A stretch of 64,000 nucleotides of DNA from Roseivirga sp. 4D4 (GTDB lineage Bacteria; Bacteroidota; Bacteroidia; Cytophagales; Cyclobacteriaceae): contig NZ_MDGP01000001.1 in assembly GCF_001747095.1 (NCBI RefSeq), positions 45,001 through 109,000 of the forward strand. The letters are read 5' to 3'. This document shows, piece after piece, positions 45,024 to 54,501 of this stretch (position 1 is its first letter; every line of letters begins with the position of its first letter). Both the position numbers and the translations under genes were made by a program. The notes below the pieces were generated by a model that ran no database searches, was not told the origin of the DNA, and saw nothing but the letters and a program-made list of their open reading frames with translations.

Positions 45024-46646
45024 TTAGTTACCTCTACCTGATCTAGACGATGAGCTTCTACTTGATGAAGATCTACTGCTTCCACCGCTTCTTGAACTTC
45101 TGCTCACCGACCCTGAAGATCTTGAGCTTGAGCTTCTGCTCACACCAGACCTAGAGCTAGATGACCTAGAGCTACTTCTTGAAACACCTCTTGAGCTAGA
45201 TGACCTCGAACTGCTTCTAGACACACCCCTAGAACTTGACGATCTAGACGATGACCTACTTACGCCAGACGAAGACCTAGACGAAGTGTTTCTATTAAAA
45301 GATACCCCGCTTGTTCTGCCCGAAGTACTTCTATTTGAAGCGCGCCCTCCGCTGAATGTTGAAGTATTTCGAGATGATCGTGAGGTTCTCGAAGTCACTG
45401 CACTGCTCCTGCCTCTTGAAGAGCTAGAACTCACACGTGAGGACGTTCTGCTTGAACTTCTTGAGTCATTAAACCTGTAGGCATCAGTTCTTACACGATT
45501 TGATCGTGTACTAACGACTTGGCTTCTCGAGCTTCTACCACTACTAGTAGCCGATCTAGAAGATCTTGAACTCCTAACACTGCTTGAACTCACACGTCCT
45601 GTTCTTGAAGATCTGTTTTCTATAGCGCTTCTTGATACTCTTGAAGTACCTGAAGTTGAAGCCAATCTTTGAGATCTAGTCTGAGCTACACCATTAGTAG
45701 CATCTGATCTCACATTTGCTACAGACGTAGATGTCAATCGACCGCCACGAGTAAACGTTCTGTTATTTCTGGCAACAAATACCTCTCCACGATAGATATA
45801 TTGATTGCTAAAGATGGGTGGGCAATAAATTCCACCGCCAAATCCAAATCCGCCACCGAATCCGAAGCCCCAGCCTCGGTTCCATCTGTTCCAACGATTC
45901 CACCTGTTCCATCTATTGAAGCCAAAGCCTGCATTGAAGAAGAAAGGATCATAAAATGGATCAAAGAAAGGATCATAACCGAAGCCTACAGGTGCAAAGA
46001 AAGGGTCATAGAAGCCAAAGCCAGTCCCGAAGCCTACGGATACATTGATGCCTGGACTCCAGAATCTATTTCCAAATCCGTTCCTGCCAAATGTGGCCAT
46101 AGAAGTTCTTGCTATGCGACCATTGCTTGCCGTGATATATCGATCCATTCTAGTGCTATTGCCCAGATAGTATTGATCATACCAAGCCAGCCTGAATTCA
46201 AAATCGTTGTAGACTAGATTATTGAAATATCGCTCGTCCCACTCTTCAGCCCAATCTACTGGTAGGGCATAAGTAGCTAACAATTGATTTTCATAATCCC
46301 AGACGAAGTCATCATAATTCAATTCACTCGCCTTGGTCACTCTCGGGCCACCTTCGCCTTCAACAAAGTATTCGACCTCTTTACTTTCGTTGTTGTTATA
46401 ACGATTAAGCAATGTCGGGTCTACTGATGCTTTAGACTGATTTGCCAATGTGATCACATTGGCGGTATTAGCCGCTTGAACCTCTTCAGGTTTTGCAATA
46501 ACCTTTGGGGCTGTTTTACGATCGGCCGATGTAAAATATACATCGTCATATTCTGAAGCTTGTTGGTATTGATCTGGTGAGCATGCAAACACCGCTAGCA
46601 TGCTGAGTGGTGCCATTAATAATTTGAGATGAATTCGACTTTTCAT
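45024..46646 (-). CDS. Ser/Arg-repeat lipoprotein with Trp-Asn-Arg and Gly/Phe tracts
   Basis: 540 aa. Lipoprotein signal with lipobox (VFAC) near residue 22. Residues ~25-190 are ordinary sequence (DWAEEWDERYFNNLVYNDFEFRLAWYDQ). Then come aromatic/Gly-rich tracts (four WNR units, GFGFGGGFGFGGG), a short domain with IYRGEVFVARN, and about 200 residues of almost pure Ser and Arg with near-perfect ~14-residue repeats (GVSRSSSRSSSSR). No known domain recognised. Repeated DNA is visible on the coding strand, so copy number may vary. Ser/Arg tracts may give spurious database matches. Confidence 0.75.
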   Translation of the reverse strand: MKSRIHLKLLMAPLSMLAVFACSPDQYQQASEYDDVYFTSADRKTAPKVIAKPEEVQAANTANVITLANQSKASVDPTLLNRYNNNESKEVEYFVEGEGGPRVTKASELNYDDFVWDYENQLLATYALPVDWAEEWDERYFNNLVYNDFEFRLAWYDQYYLGNSTRMDRYITASNGRIARTSMATFGRNGFGNRFWSPGINVSVGFGTGFGFYDPFFAPVGFGYDPFFDPFYDPFFFNAGFGFNRWNRWNRWNRWNRGWGFGFGGGFGFGGGIYCPPIFSNQYIYRGEVFVARNNRTFTRGGRLTSTSVANVRSDATNGVAQTRSQRLASTSGTSRVSRSAIENRSSRTGRVSSSSVRSSRSSRSATSSGRSSRSQVVSTRSNRVRTDAYRFNDSRSSSRTSSRVSSSSSRGRSSAVTSRTSRSSRNTSTFSGGRASNRSTSGRTSGVSFNRNTSSRSSSGVSRSSSRSSSSRGVSRSSSRSSSSRGVSRSSSRSSSSRSGVSRSSSSRSSGSVSRSSRSGGSSRSSSSRSSSSRSGRGN

Positions 46647-46690
46647 GACTTTCCTTTCTGGCTTAATAAGTTAACGTCTATTTATCGTTT

Positions 46691-46724
46691 TTGGTCGAGA
46701 AAATATCCGAAAACTATATATTTG
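46691..46724 (+). promoter_or_regulatory. Promoter of proS
   Basis: TATATTTG at 46717-46724 is a perfect -7 box; TTG at 46691-46693 lies 23 nt upstream, at the long end of accepted spacing. About 45 nt of leader precede the ATG at 46777. Confidence 0.45.
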
Positions 46725-46776
46725 TCGGATATTCTATCAACGCTAAAACAGCAAGGATCATACCAAATCTGAGAAC

Positions 46777-48255
46777 ATGAGCAAAGGATTGCCTAAAAGG
46801 AGTGAAGATTATTCATTATGGTACAACGAATTGGTCAAAAAGGCCGATTTAGCTGAGAACTCACCAGTACGAGGTTGTATGGTCATTAAGCCCTATGGCT
46901 TTTCTATTTGGGAGAAAATGCAAGCCGAGATTGATCGTATGTTCAAAGAAACAGGTCATACCAATGCTTATTTTCCTCTTTTCATCCCGAAATCTTATTT
47001 GAGTAAGGAAGCTGACCATGTGGAGGGTTTTGCTAAGGAATGTGCTGTTGTAACACACTACCGTCTTAAAAATGATGAGAATGGTAATGGGGTAGTAGTA
47101 GACCCTGATGCTAAGTTGGAAGAAGAACTTATCGTGCGTCCAACCTCTGAAACTGTGATTTGGAGTACCTATAAAAATTGGGTGCAGTCTTATCGTGATT
47201 TACCAATACTTGTTAACCAGTGGGCCAATGTAGTCCGTTGGGAAATGAGAACGAGACTCTTTTTAAGAACCACTGAGTTTTTGTGGCAGGAGGGTCATAC
47301 GGCCCATGCTACCAAGCAGGAGGCGATTGATGAGTCGGTTCAAATGATGAATGTCTATGCTCAGTTTGCGGAAGAGTTTATGGCCGTACCGGTTATCAGA
47401 GGGGTGAAATCGGAAAGCGAACGATTTGCCGGTGCTGTAGAGACATACTGCATAGAAGCCTTGATGCAAGATGGTAAAGCACTGCAGGCAGGAACTTCAC
47501 ACTTTCTAGGACAAAATTTCGCTAAGGCATTTGATGTGAAGTTTGCTAATAAAGAAGGTAAGCAAGACTTCGTCTGGGGAACCTCTTGGGGTGTAAGTAC
47601 TCGATTGATGGGAGCACTTATCATGGCGCATTCTGATGACCAAGGGCTGGTGCTACCTCCTAGACTGGCGCCTATTCAAGTCGTGATTGTACCTATATAT
47701 AAAGGAGAAGAGCAGCTAAGAGCTATTGGTGAGAAAGCCGATGGTATTATCGCTTCACTAAAAGCAGCCGGTATTAGCGTCAAATTTGACGATCGTGATA
47801 CCTATAAGCCAGGTTTTAAGTTTGCCGAGTGGGAATTAAAGGGAGTGCCGGTTAGAATCGCCATCGGGCCCAAGGACATGGAAAATAATTCTGTGGAAAT
47901 TGCCCGAAGAGATACCGGTATAAAGGAGATCTTCAGTCTTGAGAATGATTTGACATCTAAGATCACAGGTTTGATGGATGAAATTCAGGAGTCTATTTAT
48001 ACCAAGGCCCTTGATTTTAGAACTGAAAACACTCGCCCGGTTGATACCTATAATGAGTTCAAGCAAGTACTCGATACACAAGGTGGTTTCGTTTCAGCAC
48101 ATTGGGATGGCACCGCTGAGACTGAAGAGCGAATAAAGAATGAGACCAAGGCAACGATCCGTTGTATTCCTATCGGAGCCAAAGAAGAGGAGGGTACATG
48201 TATCTACTCCGGCAAGCCATCAAAAAGAAGAGTTCTTTTTGCCAAAGCATACTAA
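46777..48255 (+). CDS. proS: Prolyl-tRNA synthetase, archaeal/eukaryal-like type
   Basis: 492 aa class II aminoacyl-tRNA synthetase. This is the short ProS form without the editing (INS) domain: motif 2 ([26 protein letters not shown]), motif 3 ([24 protein letters not shown]), an anticodon-binding domain ([10 protein letters not shown]...) and a zinc-binding-like C-terminal domain with Cys residues (IRCIPIG...[10 protein letters not shown]). It charges tRNA-Pro. Monocistronic by spacing, with its own promoter. Confidence 0.94.
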   Translation: MSKGLPKRSEDYSLWYNELVKKADLAENSPVRGCMVIKPYGFSIWEKMQAEIDRMFKETGHTNAYFPLFIPKSYLSKEADHVEGFAKECAVVTHYRLKNDENGNGVVVDPDAKLEEELIVRPTSETVIWSTYKNWVQSYRDLPILVNQWANVVRWEMRTRLFLRTTEFLWQEGHTAHATKQEAIDESVQMMNVYAQFAEEFMAVPVIRGVKSESERFAGAVETYCIEALMQDGKALQAGTSHFLGQNFAKAFDVKFANKEGKQDFVWGTSWGVSTRLMGALIMAHSDDQGLVLPPRLAPIQVVIVPIYKGEEQLRAIGEKADGIIASLKAAGISVKFDDRDTYKPGFKFAEWELKGVPVRIAIGPKDMENNSVEIARRDTGIKEIFSLENDLTSKITGLMDEIQESIYTKALDFRTENTRPVDTYNEFKQVLDTQGGFVSAHWDGTAETEERIKNETKATIRCIPIGAKEEEGTCIYSGKPSKRRVLFAKAY

Positions 48256-48301
48256 GCTTCATCCGTTTATTGGTATATTAGGCTATTGACCTTTTAGACT
48301 T

Positions 48302-48775
48302 ATGGACGGTTGGTTAGCCATCATTTTACTGACTCTGGTAGGCCTCGTGCTTATTTATCTTGAACTGATATTTGTTCCCGGGACCACAATACTTGGACTC
48401 TTGGGGCTTGTCTTGACCGGCATCGGAATTTACATGGCTTATGAAAGACATGGAGTTACATCAGGCTCCATAGTTTTAGTAGCTTCACTTTTAGTGACGG
48501 TTGTCGCTTTGGTTTGGAGCTTTAGGTCCAATGCATGGAGTAAGTTCTCTTTGAAAAAGCAGATTAACTCTAAAGTCAACGAACACTATACGGATGATCT
48601 TCATTTGCATATGAAAGGGATCGCTGTTTCTGATTTGAAGCCGATCGGCAAAGCTGAGTTTAATAACAAGGCCTATGAAGTGACTTCACATGGACATTTG
48701 ATAGACTCTGGGGCCGAGGTTGAAATCATAAGAATTTCTGGAAATAAAATTATTGTAGAATCAATAAATACTTAA
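48302..48775 (+). CDS. nfeD: NfeD-like membrane protein
   Basis: 157 aa. Two or three hydrophobic helices ([56 protein letters not shown]), followed by a small OB-fold C-terminal domain ([23 protein letters not shown]). NfeD proteins are partners of flotillins, and the next gene (4 bp away) is floA, so the pair likely acts in membrane microdomain organisation. This is the short form without the ClpP-like protease domain. Confidence 0.88.
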   Translation: MDGWLAIILLTLVGLVLIYLELIFVPGTTILGLLGLVLTGIGIYMAYERHGVTSGSIVLVASLLVTVVALVWSFRSNAWSKFSLKKQINSKVNEHYTDDLHLHMKGIAVSDLKPIGKAEFNNKAYEVTSHGHLIDSGAEVEIIRISGNKIIVESINT

Positions 48776-48779
48776 ATCA

Positions 48780-49784
48780 ATGGGAGAATATACTACCCTC
48801 ATAGCTGTTATAGCTGGTGTCATTTTACTCTTCGTTTTCTTGTACTTCGTACCAGTTAACCTATGGATTACTGCACAGTTTTCTAATGTTCGAATAGGCT
48901 TGCTAGAGCTTGTGTTTATGAGAATTAGAAAGGTGCCTCCAAGTATAATCGTCAAGGAAATGATTACCGCTAGAAAAGCTGGATTGGACGTGCAAACGGC
49001 CGAACTCGAAACGCACTATCTGGCAGGGGGTAATGTTCCATCGGTTATCAAAGCATTAATTTCTGCAGATAAGGCCAATATTAATTTGGGGTTTAAGCAG
49101 GCAACGGCTATTGACTTGGCCGGCCGAGAAGTATTCGAAGCAGTTCAGATTTCTGTAAACCCTAAGGTAATTACTACACCCAAAGTGGCTGCAGTAGCAC
49201 AGGATGGTATCCAACTCATTGCAGTTGCGAGAGTAACAGTTCGTGCTAATATTCAGCAACTTGTTGGAGGTGCTGGAGAAGATACAATTTTGGCGAGGGT
49301 AGGAGAAGGTATAGTGACTTCTATAGGCTCTGCCCAGTCACATCAAGCAGTTTTAGAAAATCCTGATAAAATCTCAAAACTGGTATTACAGCGTGGTTTG
49401 GATGCCGGCACCGCATTTGAGATTCTGTCAATTGATATTGCAGATATTGATGTAGGGATGAACATTGGGGCAACCCTGCAAACTGATCAGGCACAGGCTG
49501 ACCTTAAAGTAGCAGAGGCCAAAGCAGAGGAAAGAAGAGCAATGGCGGTAGCTAATGAGCAAGAAATGAAGGCTAAATCTCAAGAGGCAAGAGCAAAAGT
49601 AATCGAAGCAGAGGCTGAAGTTCCACTGGCATTGGCCGAAGCTTTCAGATCAGGTAACCTCGGTGTAATGGATTACTATAAGATGGAAAACATCCAATCT
49701 GATACCGAGATGAGAGAATCAATTGCCAGACCAGGACAAAGGAGCTCTTCTACAAGGAAGAAGCCTGGAGGAGATAAAGACTAG
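48780..49784 (+). CDS. floA: Flotillin-like protein FloA
   Basis: 334 aa. An N-terminal membrane hairpin ([24 protein letters not shown]), a PHB/SPFH domain (~60-220; [20 protein letters not shown]), an Ala/Glu-rich coiled coil (~235-295; [19 protein letters not shown]) and a flexible tail. Forms oligomers that organise fluid membrane domains. It pairs with nfeD. A terminator follows. Confidence 0.93.
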   Translation: MGEYTTLIAVIAGVILLFVFLYFVPVNLWITAQFSNVRIGLLELVFMRIRKVPPSIIVKEMITARKAGLDVQTAELETHYLAGGNVPSVIKALISADKANINLGFKQATAIDLAGREVFEAVQISVNPKVITTPKVAAVAQDGIQLIAVARVTVRANIQQLVGGAGEDTILARVGEGIVTSIGSAQSHQAVLENPDKISKLVLQRGLDAGTAFEILSIDIADIDVGMNIGATLQTDQAQADLKVAEAKAEERRAMAVANEQEMKAKSQEARAKVIEAEAEVPLALAEAFRSGNLGVMDYYKMENIQSDTEMRESIARPGQRSSSTRKKPGGDKD

Positions 49785-49806
49785 AACGAAGCAGTAAGGA
49801 ATATCG

Positions 49807-49832
49807 AAGGTCGCGTTTTGCGGCCTTTTTTA
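49807..49832 (+). terminator. Intrinsic terminator of nfeD-floA
   Basis: AAGGTCGC pairs with GCGGCCTT (one G-T) around GTTTT and is followed by T residues. The T-run reaches the stop codon (49830-49832) of the convergent WG-repeat gene. Confidence 0.8.
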
Positions 49833-52043
49833 TTGCAAATCAATCAGCTTCCATTGAGAGGCTTCTGAAGCTAGAAAGCGATTGCCTAGTTGTTGGATGG
49901 ACTCATAAGAAAGAGGAATGACATCCTCTCCCCTTAGGTTAATCACTCCTTTTAATCCATCTCGGCCAATCAAGAAGTAACCACCTGCAAGTGCTTTAAT
50001 GGAATCATACTGAGGAGATCTAATCAACTTGCCTTTAGCATCGGCCAGTCCAAAAACCTCATTCGAATTTAGAATAATGTAATCCTCTTGTCTATCAATG
50101 GCTGTAAAGTCTTCGGGCAAAACTGATTTGCCTGAGCTATTTATAATACCAAAAAGACTATTCCTTGATACTATCGAGAGGCCTTTGTAGAAAGGCGAAA
50201 CCTGATCATAAGTAGGTTGAACAATTAATTGCTCGTTCTTATCTATGAAACCCCATTTACCGATCAGTTTCACGGCAGATAAGCCTTCAGAAAAGGCTTG
50301 AATGGCTTCATATCGGTTGGCTATTCTTAGCCTACCATCCTCAGCAATCTGTCCCCATTGATTATCTTTTTTTACAGAAATCAGGCCTTCGGAAAATTCT
50401 CCCAGCAAAGTTATTCCTGAGTCTAAGGCTATGTCATTAGCGTTATTAGGGTTGAACAAAAAGAAACGGCCGTCACGTTTTAGTCCGTATAGGTCCTTCT
50501 TTATAACCTGAATTGTGTCGTAAAGATGATCCAACCAGAGGCTATCATTTTCGTCTCTGAGCTCATAACCCTTCCTTGTCCATTTGCTATAGCCGCGCGG
50601 TAAATTGGTAAGCAGTCCATAAGCTCTTACGGTTTCCTTCCCATCGAAGTCGACTAGTTTCCATTCTGAACCTTGTTGTAGCCTGATAACGTCTTCCTGA
50701 ATTTCGATATGGTCATTATAGGGGGTGATCACCCAATTACCTTTCATATTAATCACGCCATAACTACCCTGATAAGCCACAACCGCCAAGCCATTTTTAA
50801 ACTCACCAATACCATCATAAACAAAAGGGCTCAGGTCTTTTCCATTTTCATATAGCAGGCCCTTCTTTCCATTCCTTACGGCCTCAATCAGTCCATTGTC
50901 GAGTTGCTTAAATGATTCATATTGGAATGGGCTTTGCCTAGCGCCAGACTTATTAAATACAGTCCAGTCTTGCTTATCTAGACGCTTTACCTGTCCAACA
51001 ATCACCTTATTAAAGATTCTTATGCTATCGTAATTCACCGGAAGAACCAATTTGCCTGAAGCATCCATAGCCCCTTGAAATTTTGAATCAACATCTTCAA
51101 CTATCGTAATTTCGTTGATTGAAGAGATGATATTTAGGTTGGATAGGTATTCAATGTAATTTTCATCTTGATCGATAATGCCGGCCTGTTGACCACTAGA
51201 GATCGCAAAGCGATCCTGATTGATGATTTGCATCTGATCAAAGTAATAGGTCGTGTCTAGCGAGTTTTCTGAGTACAAGTCCCACTTTTTGAAGGGTAAT
51301 GCACGGACTCTTTGACCGGAAATTTGGATGTTTTTATAGATAGTCGGTATAATCAACGTTCCGCTTCTATTCAAAATGCCTCGTTTATTAAAGGATTTTG
51401 CCAATAACAGCTCGTCAGTCAGTTTTTCCAACGACTCGTATTCGAAGGCCGTAATGGCTTTGCCACTAGAGGAGTAAACAGCGCTAAGGTTATTGTCATT
51501 CTGAACTGAAAACAGTGTTTCATCGATGGCTAAGATGTTCTTGAATGTGAAAGGAATAATTGATTTGCCATTTCGATTGAGTAGCCCATACCGATCGTCA
51601 GCGCCAACCCTTTTCGAAGCGATTAGTAGGTTGCCTACTGGTTCCATTCTAACATAAGACAAGTCAATTACTGACTTTCCTTTTGCGTTGATGACACCAT
51701 AATTGGCAAGGATTGAGTTCGATTCTCGTTGGCTGGCGATGAATAAGTTGTCTAGATAGGGGGTGAGCTGTGCATAGCGATGAAGGGTGACCTTTCCTCC
51801 TTCGAGATCAATTAGCGCCCACTTCTCGTTTTGGCGAGCACCGATCACATTGCTAATTACTTTAAAGGAGCCATCCGACCACCCAATAGCTTCATATTGA
51901 GGAGGAATAAGCACTTCGCCTGAAGTGACATCCTTAATTCCATATTTGCCATCAACTCGGAAAGGCTCGTATTCCCCAGCCCGTAAATTGACTTGACAGA
52001 GTATCAGAATTAGAATGAAAAAGAGCTGTCGGATTAATGGCAT
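49830..52043 (-). CDS. Exported WG-repeat protein
   Basis: 737 aa with a signal peptide (to NLRAGE) and roughly twenty WG-type repeats along the whole length, e.g. GKYGIKDVTSGEVLIPPQYEAI, GKWGFIDKNEQLIVQPTYD and FGIINSSGKSVLPEDFTAI. WG repeats form beta-hairpin units, probably a scaffold or binding surface in the envelope; no enzyme domain is present. It stands between the floA terminator and hemA on the same strand as hemA, 78 bp downstream of the hemA stop. Confidence 0.85.
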   Translation of the reverse strand: MPLIRQLFFILILILCQVNLRAGEYEPFRVDGKYGIKDVTSGEVLIPPQYEAIGWSDGSFKVISNVIGARQNEKWALIDLEGGKVTLHRYAQLTPYLDNLFIASQRESNSILANYGVINAKGKSVIDLSYVRMEPVGNLLIASKRVGADDRYGLLNRNGKSIIPFTFKNILAIDETLFSVQNDNNLSAVYSSSGKAITAFEYESLEKLTDELLLAKSFNKRGILNRSGTLIIPTIYKNIQISGQRVRALPFKKWDLYSENSLDTTYYFDQMQIINQDRFAISSGQQAGIIDQDENYIEYLSNLNIISSINEITIVEDVDSKFQGAMDASGKLVLPVNYDSIRIFNKVIVGQVKRLDKQDWTVFNKSGARQSPFQYESFKQLDNGLIEAVRNGKKGLLYENGKDLSPFVYDGIGEFKNGLAVVAYQGSYGVINMKGNWVITPYNDHIEIQEDVIRLQQGSEWKLVDFDGKETVRAYGLLTNLPRGYSKWTRKGYELRDENDSLWLDHLYDTIQVIKKDLYGLKRDGRFFLFNPNNANDIALDSGITLLGEFSEGLISVKKDNQWGQIAEDGRLRIANRYEAIQAFSEGLSAVKLIGKWGFIDKNEQLIVQPTYDQVSPFYKGLSIVSRNSLFGIINSSGKSVLPEDFTAIDRQEDYIILNSNEVFGLADAKGKLIRSPQYDSIKALAGGYFLIGRDGLKGVINLRGEDVIPLSYESIQQLGNRFLASEASQWKLIDLQ

Positions 52044-52121
52044 TAACAGGTAATACGCAATTGCTAGGATTTAGCTGACGAAAATAATGCTCAGGAGTAA
52101 ACAAATTGACGAAAAGAGCTA

Positions 52122-53381
52122 TTATTTCTCCTTTGTCTCTTGTTCTAGGTTGAAAAGATCGTTCAAGACATCAATCAGCTTATCTGCTTCTCCTCTTTGG
52201 CAAGCAGCTTTTAACTGCAAGACAGGTAGCTTCATGATTTTTTGTGTGATACTCTTAGATAGCTTGTCCGCGAAGAATTCCATCTCCTCAGATGAGTTTT
52301 TGAGGTGCTTTTTCAATTCCTCTTGTCGGATTTCTTCGAGCGTGCTTTTTAGTTTTTGGATGGTAGGAGAAACTTCCATTTCCCGCGACCAAGCCCTAAC
52401 ATCCTCCATAGCATCTTCGATGATGGCTTCAACATGAGGAATGGCTGCTTTTCTCTTTTCAACCGCTCGAGACGTCTTTTCTTGAATCTCGTCAATGTTG
52501 TACAAAGAGATGCCCTTAATTGATTCTACTTTAGGATCAATGGATCTTGGAATAGAAAGGTCAATCAAAAACTTGAGGCCTTCTGCATTTTTAGACAAAT
52601 GTTGAGGACCAATAAAGTCTTGAACTGGTATGCTTGAAATGATAATATCGTAGGCGCTCATCTTCGCATTCAAGTCTTCAAATGCGATTTGATTTAGAGC
52701 GAGTTCAGTGGCCAAAGCTTCTGCCTTGGCCGTTGTTCTATTGGTGAGTGTAACAGAGAATTGCTCACTAACTAAATGCTTAGCTACATCTTCTCCGATT
52801 TCACCAAGTCCGACAATCAACACTTTGGCATCTACAAAGGACTCAGCTAGTGTTCGAGTAAGTTCTGCAGTGGCATAAGACACACTAGCCGCACCATCTC
52901 TAAATGCTGTTTCTTGGAATACTTTCTTGTTTGCAAAGAATACAGTGTGCAGGATTCTATGCATGAAAGGCCCCGCAGTATTATTATCCGCAGCAATTTG
53001 ATATGCCTTTTTTACCTGATTGATGATTTGAAGGTCGCCTATAACTTGTGCTTCAAGTCCAAGGGCTACTCTGAATAAGTAGGTAGAGGCCTCGTAACTA
53101 TCATTGATTACTGTAAAGAAAGGAATGAACTTAGTAATGTTATCAATTCCCTTTTTTCTAGCCAATAGCGATATGATTTCTCTAGAGAAATCCTGCTCTG
53201 CGTTGTAATAAACTTCGGTTCTGTTACAGGTAGAAATGATTAAGGATTCATGTAAGCCGATTACTTCACGAAACTCATTAAGTAATGTCGTGATCATAGC
53301 ATCATCCAAAGCGATCATCTCACGAATGTCCACCGGAGCATTCTTGAATGAGAGACTTATGACTTTGAAATTACTTTGCAT
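52122..53381 (-). CDS. hemA: Glutamyl-tRNA reductase
   Basis: 419 aa. It reduces Glu-tRNA(Glu) to glutamate-1-semialdehyde, the first step of C5 haem synthesis. Catalytic C52 lies in STCNRTEVYY. The GLEAQVIGDLQIINQVK segment is a slightly altered version of the usual GLxSxVxGExQILGQVK. The NADPH site is VLIVGLGEIGEDVAKHL, followed by a long C-terminal dimerisation helix region. A -7 box lies just upstream (53402-53409). No hemL/hemC/hemD is adjacent in the window. Confidence 0.93.
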   Translation of the reverse strand: MQSNFKVISLSFKNAPVDIREMIALDDAMITTLLNEFREVIGLHESLIISTCNRTEVYYNAEQDFSREIISLLARKKGIDNITKFIPFFTVINDSYEASTYLFRVALGLEAQVIGDLQIINQVKKAYQIAADNNTAGPFMHRILHTVFFANKKVFQETAFRDGAASVSYATAELTRTLAESFVDAKVLIVGLGEIGEDVAKHLVSEQFSVTLTNRTTAKAEALATELALNQIAFEDLNAKMSAYDIIISSIPVQDFIGPQHLSKNAEGLKFLIDLSIPRSIDPKVESIKGISLYNIDEIQEKTSRAVEKRKAAIPHVEAIIEDAMEDVRAWSREMEVSPTIQKLKSTLEEIRQEELKKHLKNSSEEMEFFADKLSKSITQKIMKLPVLQLKAACQRGEADKLIDVLNDLFNLEQETKEK

Positions 53382-53401
53382 CTTTCCTTTGTTTCTGCGG
53401 G

Positions 53402-53409
53402 CAAAAATA
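53402..53409 (-). promoter_or_regulatory. -7 promoter box TATTTTTG for hemA
   Basis: CAAAAATA on the plus strand reads TATTTTTG on the minus strand, a perfect -7 match 21 nt before the hemA ATG. No good -33 TTG was found at normal spacing. Confidence 0.4.
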
Positions 53410-53568
53410 AGCCCTAAATGAGCACTAAAAAAGTGATTTTTATCAGTTTTTGATATTTATAACGTTTCTACCTTTTTGCTACCCAACCCTCAGCTTTTCA
53501 ATTCATTTGTTAAGCCAATTGTTTAAATAGTCTTATCTTCATTTACTCTCAATCAAACACACGGTTAA

Positions 53569-54501
53569 ATGAGACTAAATAAACTCATTCGCGACTTTTT
53601 TGGTTTCAGTAGAACAGAGGTTAATGGGACATTAGTGCTCATACCTCTGATAATTCTTCTGCTTTTCACACCCTATCTATATCGTCAAATCCTGAGTTCT
53701 GATCCCTATACATCTGCAGAAGATAAAAGGCTGCTTGATAGTCTGGTTTTTTTAATCAATGCCAATTTTGAGAAACCCGAGGTGAGCGAATCCATTGAAG
53801 TTGAGTACTTCGATTTCGACCCTAATTCAGTGTCTATTGAAGAATTAGTCTCATTGGGAGTTCCCCAATTTCTCGCCAACAGAATTAATAACTACCGATC
53901 AAAAGGAGGTAAGTTTTATGTAAAAGGTGACCTACTAAAGATCTATGACTTTCCCGATAGCGTATATCAAAGACTATTTACTTATATCCTATTACCTGAG
54001 AAGAAGAAAGAAGTCAAAGTGTCTAAATCTCCTAGTCCTGATAATTTTGGCGAACCTGTCAGTGAAGCTGAGATTAATGAGGCCGAGGAAAAAGAAGTAG
54101 TCCTTGTTGATATCAACACGGCCGATAGTACCCTTTTCAAAACGCTTAAGGGGATTGGCTCAAGTTATGCTCGTAGGATTGTGTCGTACAGAAAGTTATT
54201 AGGAGGCTATTACTCTATAGATCAGCTTAAGGAAGTTTATGGTATGACCGATAGTCTTTTCCAAAACATTCAACCTTATCTGCAATTGACGGATACTGCC
54301 ACAATAAGGAAGGTTCCGATTAATATGGCCACTTTCAAGGAGCTATTGGCACATCCGTATATTGACTATGAACAGACAAAAGAGATATTGAATGTGAAGA
54401 GTAAAAGTGGTAAATTCAGAAAGGCTGAGGATATGTACAGATTGTCTTTGATGGACAGTGTAATGATCAAGAAGTTGTTGCCTTACCTGGATTTTAGATG
54501 A
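53569..54501 (+). CDS. Membrane-anchored helix-hairpin-helix protein (ComEA-like repeats)
   Basis: 310 aa. A short cytoplasmic start (MRLNKLIRDFFGFSRTE) and one membrane helix (LVLIPLIILLLFTPYLY) are followed by three ComEA/T2SK-type HhH units: LVSLGVPQFLANRINNYRSKGG (~100), INTADSTLFKTLKGIGSSYARRIVSYRKLLGG (~185) and INMATFKELLAHPYIDYEQTKEIL (~255). ComEA binds incoming DNA in the periplasm; this Bacteroidota form with an N-terminal anchor and three units is common but of unproven role. It overlaps the next gene by 4 nt. Confidence 0.82.
   Translation: MRLNKLIRDFFGFSRTEVNGTLVLIPLIILLLFTPYLYRQILSSDPYTSAEDKRLLDSLVFLINANFEKPEVSESIEVEYFDFDPNSVSIEELVSLGVPQFLANRINNYRSKGGKFYVKGDLLKIYDFPDSVYQRLFTYILLPEKKKEVKVSKSPSPDNFGEPVSEAEINEAEEKEVVLVDINTADSTLFKTLKGIGSSYARRIVSYRKLLGGYYSIDQLKEVYGMTDSLFQNIQPYLQLTDTATIRKVPINMATFKELLAHPYIDYEQTKEILNVKSKSGKFRKAEDMYRLSLMDSVMIKKLLPYLDFR

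Noticed and set aside
45801-46217. 138-codon frame opposite the Ser/Arg-rich lipoprotein
   Set aside because: Antisense shadow of a low-complexity gene; no signal peptide or domain.
49830-52043. WG-repeat protein as a novel defence or toxin system
   Set aside because: It has a signal peptide and only structural repeats, no toxin domain and no partner gene; its neighbours are floA and hemA.
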